DNA of 64,000 nt, from positions 45,605 through 109,604 of the forward strand of contig JAISTT010000018.1 of NCBI GenBank assembly GCA_031272445.1, in the 5' to 3' direction. Below, in pieces: positions 55,352 to 63,868 of the stretch. Made by a program: the position numbers and the translations under genes. The notes beneath the pieces are model-generated. The model worked only from the letters and a program-made list of their open reading frames with translations. It did no database searches and had not been told where the DNA came from. The first letter of the stretch is position 1. The number at the start of each line of letters is the position of its first letter. Origin of the DNA: Candidatus Endomicrobiellum mastotermitis (GTDB lineage Bacteria > Elusimicrobiota > Endomicrobiia > Endomicrobiales > Endomicrobiaceae).

Positions 55352-55726
55352 ATGGCATTTTATTCAGAAAAAGTTATGGAGCATTTTAAAAATCCACGGA
55401 ATGTAGGTGAGATAAAGGATGCTGATGGTATTGGAGAGGTTGGAAATCCTGTATGTGGGGATATGATGACTTTCTATATAAAAGTTAATAATAATAGAAT
55501 TGAAAATGTGAAATTTAAAACGTTTGGATGTGGCGCAGCAATAGCTGTTTCTTCTATAGTTTCGGAAATGGCTTTTGGGAAGACTATTGAAGAGGTAATG
55601 GCTCTTACAAATGCAGATGTTGCTAAAGCTTTAGGTGGACTTCCTCCAAATAAAATGCATTGTTCTAATTTAGGGGCGGATGCGTTGCATAAAGCTATTG
55701 AGAACTATAAGAGGCAAAAAATTTAA
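55352..55726 (+). CDS. iscU: Iron-sulfur cluster scaffold IscU/NifU-N
   Basis: The scaffold on which new Fe-S clusters form. ATG 55352 follows TTGGAGGT and gives 124 residues beginning MAFYSEKVMEHFKNPRNVGE. Cluster ligands are C35 (GNPVCGD), C60 (TFGCGAA) and C104 (HCSNLG), and D37 is the conserved Asp. The C-terminal helix is LGADALHKAIENY. The family form is the short IscU/NifU-like type of Clostridia and other anaerobes. It is paired with the lysine-less desulfurase homologue. Confidence 0.95.
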   Translation: MAFYSEKVMEHFKNPRNVGEIKDADGIGEVGNPVCGDMMTFYIKVNNNRIENVKFKTFGCGAAIAVSSIVSEMAFGKTIEEVMALTNADVAKALGGLPPNKMHCSNLGADALHKAIENYKRQKI

Positions 55727-55832
55727 GAATATGTATTTTTTAGTTATGTTAATTAGTTATCTTAAAATGGTATATTAAGTAATTGATTATGAGCTTTAAA
55801 TATAAAAAAATGTTTTGCGTTGAGGAAAAAAT

Positions 55833-56039
55833 ATGAAAAATAACGCGTTTGACTATCGGGATTGCTACTGTCCGCATTGTGAGACAGAGTTAAAGAAGGG
55901 TTGCTTAAGTCCAGAGTTTTGTAAGCCTTGTCATGTTAACAAAAGGAATAGCGACGTCAAGGTATGTCCTGTTTGTAAATCTGAATATGTACATGAATAT
56001 ATCAAGTGTCCTGCTTGTAGCGTGCGAGAAAAACGATAA
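55833..56039 (+). CDS. Small ten-cysteine zinc-ribbon-like protein
   Basis: A 68-residue protein with ten cysteines (11, 13, 16, 24, 30, 33, 45, 48, 59, 62). The pairs C13-x2-C16, C30-x2-C33, C45-x2-C48 and C59-x2-C62 suggest two zinc (or iron) ribbons. No catalytic domain is recognised. TTGAGG lies before the ATG. It is embedded between iscU and the flavodiiron gene, so a metal-binding or redox-sensing role in the island is possible. I do not recognise the family. Confidence 0.65.
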   Translation: MKNNAFDYRDCYCPHCETELKKGCLSPEFCKPCHVNKRNSDVKVCPVCKSEYVHEYIKCPACSVREKR

Positions 56040-56173
56040 TTTGTTTCTATAAGGATTTGATGGTAAGATCACAAAATAAAAATGGAGAAAAAAAGAGATA
56101 AGTAAGTTTTTACTTATAAGATTGTGAATTAAGTTGTATTCTTTAGTTTTAATTGAAAAGGGGATTTTATTTT

Positions 56174-57370
56174 ATGTCAGCAAGGTTGTTAAAAGAGGGA
56201 GTTTATTCAGTTGGAGCTGTTGATTGGAATGAAAGAAATTTTCACGGTCATACTTATGTGACAAGGAAAGGTGTTACATATAATTCTTATTTAATCGTGG
56301 ATAATAAAATTGTTTTGATTGATACTTTGCGTAAAGGCTTTGAAGAAGTGTTATTGGAAAATATAAAAGATGTTGTGATAGATATTTCTAAAATAGACGC
56401 AATAATAGTTAATCATATTGAGCCAGATCATTCTGGTGCGTTCCCTAAAATATTAAAATTGTGTCCGGATGTAGAAGTTTATGGGACCGAAAGGGCTAGA
56501 CAAGGAATTTTAAAATATTATGGTGTAAATGGTAATTGGAATGTGATCAAATCTGGGCAAAGTTTAAATATTGGTAAAAGAACTTTGAATTTTATAGACA
56601 CGCCTATGATGCATTGGCCAGATAGTATGTTTACATATTCAGCTTACGATAAGATTTTATTTTCAAATGATGCATTTGGACAACATTATGCAACAAGTAA
56701 GGTATTTGACGATGAGGTTGATTTTACTCTTTTAATGGATGAAGCGCAGAAATACTATGCAAATATACTTTGGCCTTTTAATGCAATTGTTGCTGCTAAA
56801 CTTTCTGCAATAAGCAAACTAAATCTTGATATTGAGCTCATAGCTCCTAGTCATGGACTTGTATGGCGTAAGTATTTATCTGAAGTTATGCGTAAATATT
56901 TTTATTGGTCGTCACATTCTTGCAAAAATAGAATTGCAGTTGTTTATGAAACGATGTGGAAGTCTACTGAAAAAATGGCAAGGAAAATTGTTGAAGGCAT
57001 AATTTCAGAAAATGTTGAGGTCGCTTTGTTTGATGTAACAAAAGATGATAGGACAGATATTGCTTCGTATATGCTTGATGCTAAAGGTTGGATTTTTGGT
57101 TCGTCAACTCATGATGCTGAGATGCTCCCTGTTATTGCAGGTTTTTTGCATTTTCTTAGAGGATCGAAGGCCATGAGAAGAATATCTTCTGCCTTCGGTT
57201 CTTATGGATGGAGTGGAGAAGCAGTTAAATGTATAGAAGATATCGTTTCTAGCGTCAGTTCGTTGAACTGCCCGTCTTTGAAAGTCGTCTTTAACCCTAC
57301 AGATGTGGAGCTTGATAAATGTTTCGAATTTGGTAAAGCTTTTGCTTTGAAAATAAAAAATGAAATATAA
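56174..57370 (+). CDS. Flavodiiron protein (O2/NO reductase)
   Basis: A soluble enzyme that reduces O2 to water (or NO to N2O) with electrons from rubredoxin. ATG 56174 follows AAAAGGGG and gives 399 residues. The metallo-beta-lactamase-like domain carries the diiron ligands in HIEPDHSG (H81, E83, D85, H86), MHWPDSM (His at about 148), SNDAFGQH (Asp) and APSHGLVW (His). The flavodoxin domain has AVVYETMWKSTEKMA (FMN phosphate loop), FGSSTHDAEMLP and AFGSYGWSGEA. The core class A type has no extra domains. Confidence 0.96.
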   Translation: MSARLLKEGVYSVGAVDWNERNFHGHTYVTRKGVTYNSYLIVDNKIVLIDTLRKGFEEVLLENIKDVVIDISKIDAIIVNHIEPDHSGAFPKILKLCPDVEVYGTERARQGILKYYGVNGNWNVIKSGQSLNIGKRTLNFIDTPMMHWPDSMFTYSAYDKILFSNDAFGQHYATSKVFDDEVDFTLLMDEAQKYYANILWPFNAIVAAKLSAISKLNLDIELIAPSHGLVWRKYLSEVMRKYFYWSSHSCKNRIAVVYETMWKSTEKMARKIVEGIISENVEVALFDVTKDDRTDIASYMLDAKGWIFGSSTHDAEMLPVIAGFLHFLRGSKAMRRISSAFGSYGWSGEAVKCIEDIVSSVSSLNCPSLKVVFNPTDVELDKCFEFGKAFALKIKNEI

Positions 57371-57449
57371 TATACTATAAAAGATTTTGGTTTTTTGAAA
57401 ATAATCGTGGAGAATCAAAATTTTGTCTTTAAATAGTGGAGGGGGACAT

Positions 57450-57899
57450 ATGAGAGGGTTGGTGTGTAAAATGTGTGGTTATGTTTCTTTAAGTGAAGTT
57501 GAAAGTCAATGTCCTGTTTGTAAAGCGAAGGATGTGTTTCAAATGAAAGAGGATGCTTATAATTATAAAATGTTAGATATTGAGAAGATTGCGAATGAAA
57601 CTGAAAAGAAACATATACCTGTTTTTACGATAGTCAAAAAATGTGATTTAATTCCAGAATCAGAATGTTTAGATGTACATGTGAAAATCGGGGAGGTTAC
57701 TCATCCTATGTTATCTGAGCATTGTATAACCGAAATAACCTTTTACGTTAATAACAAGTTTGTAGAAAATGTTATGTTTACGCCTAATATAATAAATGCT
57801 GCTACTGTTATCCACTTAAAGGGTGATATAATAGGTAAAGTTCAAGTTATAGGGAATTGTAACTTGCACGGAAAGTGGTTTAATGAAGTTTGTATAAAA
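57450..57899 (+). CDS. Superoxide reductase (desulfoferrodoxin-like)
   Basis: Reduces superoxide to peroxide at a square-pyramidal Fe(His)4Cys centre. ATG 57450 follows GGAGGGGGAC and gives 149-150 residues. The N-terminal ribbon has C6-x2-C9 and C21-x2-C24, where classical desulfoferrodoxin has a C-C pair. The catalytic ligands are H55 (KKHIPVF), H85 (THPM), H91 (SEHC), C137 and H140 (NCNLHGKW); their spacing matches the known enzymes. It lies between the flavodiiron protein and rubrerythrin. Confidence 0.92.
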
Positions 57900-58007
57900 T
57901 AAATGAAAAGTATTTAATAAAAGGTATAACATAAGAGTTTGTATTGAAATAATTTTTGTTACTTTATCATTGTATATGAATTGAATTATAGCTAAAAGGG
58001 GTAATTT

Positions 58008-58589
58008 ATGACTAGATCAGTTAAAGGAACAGATACAGAGAAAAATTTGTTAAAATCATTTGCAGGTGAATCTCAAGCAAGAATGAGATATACTTATTTT
58101 GCTTCAAGAGCAAAAAAAGACGGCTTTGAACAAATCTCTGCAATTTTTACTGATACTGCAAATAATGAAAAAGAACATGCAGAAAGGTTTTTTGGGTTTT
58201 TAGAGGGCGGTCCTCTTGAAATTTCTGCGACTTTCCCTGCTGGAAGTGTAAAAGATACGATTGAGAATTTGAGACTTGCAGCTGTGGGTGAGAATGAAGA
58301 GCATTCAAAAGTGTATCCGCAATTTGCTGAGATTGCTGACACCGAAGGTTTTCCTGAAATATCGGAGTGTTTTAGAAAGGTTGCTATTGCCGAAAAGTAT
58401 CATGAGGCTAGGTATATAAAGTTTATAAAGGATATTGAAAGCTGTAGAGTTTTCAAAAGAGATATTATTGTAAAATGGAGATGTCGTAATTGTGGTTATG
58501 TTTATGAAAGCAAAGAAGCTTTAAATAAGTGTCCGGCGTGTTTGCATCCTCAAGCGTATATGGAAAAACTAGTTGAAGATTTTATATAA
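58008..58589 (+). CDS. rbr: Rubrerythrin
   Basis: A peroxidase with an N-terminal diiron four-helix domain and a C-terminal rubredoxin domain. Diiron ligands are in FAGESQARMRYTYF (E20), NNEKEHAERFF (E and H), VGENEEHSKVYPQF and AEKYHEARY. The rubredoxin domain has CRNCGY (C-x2-C) and CPACLHPQ (C-x2-C). The 193 residues are standard. A strong AAAAGGGG precedes the ATG. It completes the O2 (flavodiiron), superoxide (SOR) and peroxide (Rbr) detoxification set. Confidence 0.97.
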   Translation: MTRSVKGTDTEKNLLKSFAGESQARMRYTYFASRAKKDGFEQISAIFTDTANNEKEHAERFFGFLEGGPLEISATFPAGSVKDTIENLRLAAVGENEEHSKVYPQFAEIADTEGFPEISECFRKVAIAEKYHEARYIKFIKDIESCRVFKRDIIVKWRCRNCGYVYESKEALNKCPACLHPQAYMEKLVEDFI

Positions 58590-58722
58590 ATACAGAGGTA
58601 CTGCACTCTCCTTATTATAATAAATAAAAAAAGTATGAGAAAGGTTTTTTGGTGAGAGTTTTTATTAGTTGTGAATTAAGTGTAATGTATCGCAATAAAA
58701 TTTGTGTCGAGAGTAGGATAAA

Positions 58723-59430
58723 TTGAATAAAGCGACTATAGAAGAAATTAAAAATCGGTTTGACAATGATGTTGAAGAATTTTCAAATCTTATTTTTGGT
58801 CAAACTTCAGTAATTGATGCAAAAATTTCTTTGAATCTTGTTGCGGAAGTTACAAAAATAATTGTACCTAAGGCGATAAACTTACTAGATATTGGTTGTG
58901 GTGCAGGCAATTACACGTTAGCTGTACTTTTAAAGATGCCAAATCTTAAGTGCACATTAGTGGATTTGAGTGAGTCAATGTTGAGTAAGGCGCTAGAAAG
59001 AGTTTCAGAAAAAACGAAAAGGGAAGTTAAGACAATACAAGGTGATATTAGGACTGTTAGACTTAAGGAAAATCATTTTGACATTATTTTGTCGTGTGCT
59101 GTGTTACATCATTTAAGAGACGATAAGGACTGGGAAAGCGTATTTATTAAGTTATATAATCTTCTTAATATAGGTGGTTGTTTAATAATTTCAGATTTTG
59201 TGACTCATGATAACGACTTATTGACAGAATATATGATGAGGAGATATATTAGTTATTTAGAAAAAATTGAAAATAGGAAATACGCTCAGGAAATATTTAA
59301 TTGTATTGAAAAAAATGATACCCCTAGATCAATTACATATCAATTAGATATTATGAAAAAAATAGGGTTTAGGAATCTTGAGATTTTACATAAAAATATT
59401 TGTTTTGGAACTTTTTGTGCTACAAAATAA
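58723..59430 (+). CDS. Class I SAM-dependent methyltransferase
   Basis: A 235-residue methyltransferase with a Rossmann fold. Motif I is LLDIGCGAGNYTLAV (about 56-70), motif II is TLVDLSESML, motif IV is FDIILSCAVLHHL, and motif V is GGCLIISDFV. The C-terminal helices resemble small-molecule methyltransferases, and the substrate is not predictable. The start is TTG 58723 after GAGTAGG. It is convergent with the next gene, separated by a (CA)n-type microsatellite at about 59437-59450. Confidence 0.85.
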   Translation: MNKATIEEIKNRFDNDVEEFSNLIFGQTSVIDAKISLNLVAEVTKIIVPKAINLLDIGCGAGNYTLAVLLKMPNLKCTLVDLSESMLSKALERVSEKTKREVKTIQGDIRTVRLKENHFDIILSCAVLHHLRDDKDWESVFIKLYNLLNIGGCLIISDFVTHDNDLLTEYMMRRYISYLEKIENRKYAQEIFNCIEKNDTPRSITYQLDIMKKIGFRNLEILHKNICFGTFCATK

Positions 59431-59460
59431 AAGTTTCCACACACACACACATCATGTTTC

Positions 59461-60213
59461 TTACTTTTTTGATATTTCATACATAATAATTGAAGCTGCA
59501 ATGGCAGCATTTAAAGATTTTGTTTTTCCGGACATGTATATTTTAACTGATATATCTGTTAAGTTTTCTGTTTCGTTTTTAATGCCGCGTGCTTCATTAC
59601 CTATTATAAAAGCGCTTTTGGTTTTAAGGCTAATTTCACTTAGATATTTTTTTCCTTTTGGTGATGCGGCGAGCGTAAGAATTTTCTCGTTTTTCATTGA
59701 GTCTAAAATGTCTTTAACTTCAATATTGTCTATTACTGGTAGATGAAATATTGATCCCATAGTTGCTCTTAAAGTTTTGTCTGAGTATAAGTCTGCACTT
59801 CCCTTTGATACGAATACGGCTTTTATTCCGAAAGCGTCTGCAGAACGTATGATTGTTCCGAGGTTTCCTGGGTCCTGTATGTTCTCCAAAATTATGAATT
59901 TTCCATAATTTTTTATAACATCTTTTGTGTTGTAGTATTTTTTCTCAATAAGTGCCATTATTCCCTGAGGAGATTTAGTTACTGACAGTTTATTAAATAA
60001 ATAATCTGAGAAGATTGTAGTTTTTTTAAAATCCGTAATAATGTCTTTATATCTCTCAGATATAAAAATTTGTCTTATATTCCAATTTTTTGGGATATCT
60101 TTAACCTGTTTTTTACCTTCTACAAGAAATAATCTACTTTTACTGCGGACTTTTTTGTTTTGTAATTTTAAAGCGTATTTAAAAATTTTATTTCTAGTAC
60201 TTTTAATTATCAT
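59461..60213 (-). CDS. TrmH/SpoU-family RNA 2'-O-methyltransferase
   Basis: A 250-residue knotted rRNA or tRNA ribose methyltransferase. The N-terminal substrate domain contains RSKSRLFLVEGKKQVKD, and the SpoU motifs are QDPGNLGTIIRSADAFG, IIGNEARGI and KSLNAAIAASIIMYE. It differs from the RlmB at 19.7 kb and resembles the 23S rRNA methyltransferases of the YsgA/RlmB-like group. The target cannot be assigned from sequence. It is transcribed leftwards. Confidence 0.9.
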   Translation of the reverse strand: MIIKSTRNKIFKYALKLQNKKVRSKSRLFLVEGKKQVKDIPKNWNIRQIFISERYKDIITDFKKTTIFSDYLFNKLSVTKSPQGIMALIEKKYYNTKDVIKNYGKFIILENIQDPGNLGTIIRSADAFGIKAVFVSKGSADLYSDKTLRATMGSIFHLPVIDNIEVKDILDSMKNEKILTLAASPKGKKYLSEISLKTKSAFIIGNEARGIKNETENLTDISVKIYMSGKTKSLNAAIAASIIMYEISKK

Positions 60214-60523
60214 ATGTTTACTTAGGATTTTGTAGAATTTTTATGCAAATATATCATAAATTTATATTACTAAACTTTTAAGCTTATAGTAAAATGTGTT
60301 TTAAAATTTGACAACTTATGTCAAAAAAGATATATCCAGATCAGATATATTTCTTGAGGTGTGAATTGAGGAATGGCAATATTGTTGATTTTGCAAGGGC
60401 TAGTTTATTTGGTTTCAAATATAAAAATTTGGAGTAATAATGCGGTTAAAATTTTTAATTATTGGTATTTTTTTTGTACTTTTATTTTTTATCTTTGGTA
60501 TTTTTTTGGTCAAGGAGAAACAG

Positions 60524-62167
60524 ATGAACGAGATTGAGCTTAGAAGTACGCCTCAATGGCGAAATCTTGAAAAAAATTATAAGGAACTGAAAAAAGTTCA
60601 TTTAAGAGATTTATTTAAAGATGAGAATAGATTTTGTGAATTCTCTGTACGTGATAATGACTTAGGCTTAACTTTTGATTATTCAAAGAATATAATAAAT
60701 TCATGTACTTTCAGACTGTTAATGGATTTTGTAAAGGCGGCAAAAGTAAATGAATGTGCTAGAAAAATGTTTTCTGGTGAGAAAATAAACTGGACAGAGC
60801 AAAGAGCTGTTTTACATACGGCTCTTAGAAATAGAGGTAATAAATCTGTTTATGTTGATGGGGAAGATGTTATGCCAAAAATCAATGCTGTTCTTGAGAA
60901 AATGAAAAAGTTTAGTAATGATTTAAGAAGTGGGGAGTGGCGTGGTGCGACAGGTAAAAAAATTACGGATATTGTGAATATAGGTATAGGAGGGTCTGAC
61001 CTAGGTCCTAGAATGGTGTGTGAAGCGTTAAAGTATTATGCTGATGGTCCAAATGTCTATTTCGTATCTAATGTTGATGGAGTGGATATATGTGACGTGC
61101 TAAAAAAACTAAATCGGGAAACAACTCTTTTTATAGTAGCTTCTAAAACTTTTACAACTATTGAAACTATAACGAATGCTTTAACTGCAAGAAGATGGAT
61201 TACTAATAAACTTGGAGATAGTGCAGTTGTGAAACATTTTGTCGCTCTTTCTACAAATGCTAAAAAGGTCAAAGAATTTGGGATTAGTGAGAATAATATG
61301 TTTAAATTTTGGGATTTTGTCGGAGGTAGATATTCCCTTTGGTCAGCAATAGGTTTACCAATCGCTTGTTATATAGGTTTTGATAAATTTGTTGAACTTT
61401 TAGAAGGTGCCTATTATATGGATCAGCATTTCTTGAATAGTCCTTATGAGAAAAATATACCTGTAATTATGGCTGCCTTGGGTTTTTGGTACAATAACTT
61501 TTTTGGGGCATCAACGTATGCAATTTTACCTTACAGTAAATACTTACATAAATTCCCTGCATATTTACAGCAGGTAGATATGGAAAGTAACGGTAAAACT
61601 ATAAATTTTGAGGGAAATAGAGTTAACTATGAAACAGGTCCTATAATCTGGGGAGAGGCTGGGACAAATGGTCAACATTCTTTTTATCAGCTTATTCATC
61701 AGGGCACAAAGTTCATTCCGTGCGATTTTATAGGGTTTATAAATCCTCTTGAGAAAGTTGGAGATCATCATGAGAAACTTATGGCTAATTATTTTGCCCA
61801 ACCTGAAGCGTTGGCTTTTGGTCTCACAAAAGATGAAGTTATTGGAAACTTAAGAAAAGCAGGTATTTCTTCGTCAGAAATAGAACTTTTGACACCTCAT
61901 AAAACTTTTGATGGAAACAAACCTACAAATAGCATATTAATTAATAAACTTACTCCTAGAACACTTGGAGCTTTGATTGCTTTATACGAGCATAAAATAT
62001 TTACTCAGGGGGTTATGTGGAAAATAAACAGTTTTGACCAATGGGGGGTTGAACTTGGAAAAGTTTTAGCGAATGTTATTTTGCTTGATCTTAAAGGGGA
62101 AACTGACAACAAGCATGATAGCTCTACAAGTGGTTTAATAAAGATTTTTAAATCTAATAAAAATTAG
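60524..62167 (+). CDS. pgi: Glucose-6-phosphate isomerase
   Basis: Interconverts glucose-6-P and fructose-6-P. The chosen ATG 60524 has AAGGAG at 60512-60517 and gives 547 residues, the normal length for the long PGI type. The sugar-isomerase motifs are [28 protein letters not shown], the catalytic Glu in [19 protein letters not shown] (with the catalytic His), and the lysine in [12 protein letters not shown] near the C-terminus. An in-frame ATG at 60440 (GGAG at 60431) would prepend 28 residues forming one hydrophobic helix (see findings). Confidence 0.96.
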   Translation: MNEIELRSTPQWRNLEKNYKELKKVHLRDLFKDENRFCEFSVRDNDLGLTFDYSKNIINSCTFRLLMDFVKAAKVNECARKMFSGEKINWTEQRAVLHTALRNRGNKSVYVDGEDVMPKINAVLEKMKKFSNDLRSGEWRGATGKKITDIVNIGIGGSDLGPRMVCEALKYYADGPNVYFVSNVDGVDICDVLKKLNRETTLFIVASKTFTTIETITNALTARRWITNKLGDSAVVKHFVALSTNAKKVKEFGISENNMFKFWDFVGGRYSLWSAIGLPIACYIGFDKFVELLEGAYYMDQHFLNSPYEKNIPVIMAALGFWYNNFFGASTYAILPYSKYLHKFPAYLQQVDMESNGKTINFEGNRVNYETGPIIWGEAGTNGQHSFYQLIHQGTKFIPCDFIGFINPLEKVGDHHEKLMANYFAQPEALAFGLTKDEVIGNLRKAGISSSEIELLTPHKTFDGNKPTNSILINKLTPRTLGALIALYEHKIFTQGVMWKINSFDQWGVELGKVLANVILLDLKGETDNKHDSSTSGLIKIFKSNKN

Positions 62168-62174
62168 TCACAAT

Positions 62175-63206
62175 ATGAAAAATTATGTGTTAGATATGAC
62201 TGGAAATCAGTTTAAGATGGCCACAAAATCTATAATTGATAAGAACTATAGGTTAAATCAGGTTAGGAAATGGATTTATGAAAAGAAAGCGGTTTCTTTT
62301 AAAAACTTTACGAATTTGCCGAAAGAAGTTAGAGAAAAACTTGATGGAAGGTTTTTGTTAAGAGCTTTGAAAATAGTAAATAAAGAAAATTCTAAAATTG
62401 ACAATACTATAAAGTATACTTTTCAAACTTTGGATAAAAAATACTTTTTCGCTGTTTTTCTTTCTGACAAAGGTAGGAATTCTGTTTGTATTTCATCTCA
62501 GATAGGCTGTCCGGTAACATGCTCCTTTTGTTATTCTGGCAAAGTTAAATTTGTGAGGAATTTAAGCAGAGGAGAGATATTAGAACAGATTTTGCAGATT
62601 GAAAATGATACTGGGAAGAAAATCTCAGGTGTTTTGTTTATGGGCATGGGTGAACCCATGCTGAATTTTAGCAGCGTTGTTTTTGCTTTGAATTCGCTTT
62701 TATCAAATAAGGAATTCTGTATAGGAAAGAGGCATATAACAGTTTCAAGCATTGGAGTTGTTCCAGCAATAAAAAAACTCGCAGATAAAAATTTCGGTGT
62801 TCGTCTTGCCTTATCTTTACACGCTGTTGATGAGAGACTAAGGAAAAGATTAATTTCAAATAACTTTAGTTTTGGAGTTGAAGATATTTTAAATGCTGGG
62901 AAATATTATATTAAAAGGACAAATTCGCATCTTACGATAGAATATATTCTTCTAAAGGGAATTAACAGTTCTGTAACAGATGCGCATAAACTTGCAAGAT
63001 TATTAAAGCGATATGGACTTATAAATTCTAACGTTAATGTGAACTTAATACCTTTTAATTCTCTAGTCAATATAGAATTTCAATCTCCAGAATATGAGTC
63101 AATTCAAAAATTTAAAGATATTTTAAGATTTAATAGAATAACGGTTAATATAAGGCAAGCAAGAGGTTATGATATTAATGCTGCTTGTGGACAGCTTGGA
63201 TATTGA
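62175..63206 (+). CDS. rlmN: 23S rRNA (adenine(2503)-C2)-methyltransferase RlmN
   Basis: A radical-SAM enzyme that methylates A2503 of 23S rRNA, and A37 of some tRNAs. The [4Fe-4S] cysteines are C112, C116 and C119 (GCPVTCSFCYSG), and the substrate-adduct cysteine is C338 (AACGQLGY). Other motifs are FMGMGEPMLN, ITVSSIGVVPAIKKL, RLALSLHAVDE and NLIPFNS. The N-terminal RlmN domain has NYRLNQVRKWIYEK. The 343 residues are standard. It starts eight bases after pgi. Confidence 0.96.
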   Translation: MKNYVLDMTGNQFKMATKSIIDKNYRLNQVRKWIYEKKAVSFKNFTNLPKEVREKLDGRFLLRALKIVNKENSKIDNTIKYTFQTLDKKYFFAVFLSDKGRNSVCISSQIGCPVTCSFCYSGKVKFVRNLSRGEILEQILQIENDTGKKISGVLFMGMGEPMLNFSSVVFALNSLLSNKEFCIGKRHITVSSIGVVPAIKKLADKNFGVRLALSLHAVDERLRKRLISNNFSFGVEDILNAGKYYIKRTNSHLTIEYILLKGINSSVTDAHKLARLLKRYGLINSNVNVNLIPFNSLVNIEFQSPEYESIQKFKDILRFNRITVNIRQARGYDINAACGQLGY

Positions 63207-63263
63207 AAAATGTGTGTCTATAATTTTAAAGTTTTTGGTTAGTAAACGTGTTTATGGCTAATT

Positions 63264-63683
63264 ATGAGTACTCGTAGAGAATCAAGAGAATGTTCTTTGA
63301 AAATGCTTTACATGGTTGATAACTGTAAAATGTCAATTGAAAATGTACATAGATTTTTTGATGGTTATTTTCTTAAAGGCAAGGTTTACAGAATGTTTGC
63401 GCTAAGTTTATTTAGTGGAGTTTGCGAAAATAAAGAAAAGATAGATTTTTTCATCAGTCAGTATGCAAAAAACTGGGAACTTGACAGAATGGCAGTTGTT
63501 GATCGCAATATTATACGTCTTGCGGTTTATGAAATTATGACTAACAAAAATACTCCAATAAATATCATAATAAATGAGGCTGTTGAGATTTCTAAGAAGT
63601 ATTCTACAAAAGATTCAGGTAAATTCATTAACGGTATTTTGGATAAGCTTAAATTTATAAGGTTACGCAAAGAAGGTTATTAA
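63264..63683 (+). CDS. nusB: Transcription antitermination factor NusB
   Basis: Binds boxA of rRNA leaders with NusE (S10) to allow antitermination. It is an all-helical 139-residue protein. It starts STRRESRECSLKMLYMVD, contains FFISQYAKNWELDRMAVVDRNIIRLAVYEIM and PINIIINEAVEISKKYS, and ends SGKFINGILDKL, all diagnostic. The length is normal. The 185 bases after it hold no gene. Confidence 0.96.
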   Translation: MSTRRESRECSLKMLYMVDNCKMSIENVHRFFDGYFLKGKVYRMFALSLFSGVCENKEKIDFFISQYAKNWELDRMAVVDRNIIRLAVYEIMTNKNTPINIIINEAVEISKKYSTKDSGKFINGILDKLKFIRLRKEGY

Positions 63684-63868
63684 CTCTTTATTTTGATTAA
63701 GAAAAGTAAAAACATGTAAAAAGACGCATAGTGTGTTTCAAGAAATTAATAGAAACAAGAAAGATTTTTCTGTAAAGGATATGTAAGATTAAAAATGATA
63801 TGAAGAAACTCTTAAATTAGTAAGAAATGGTAAGGATAAGAGATAATGGAAAGTTAAAAACTCAAAGA

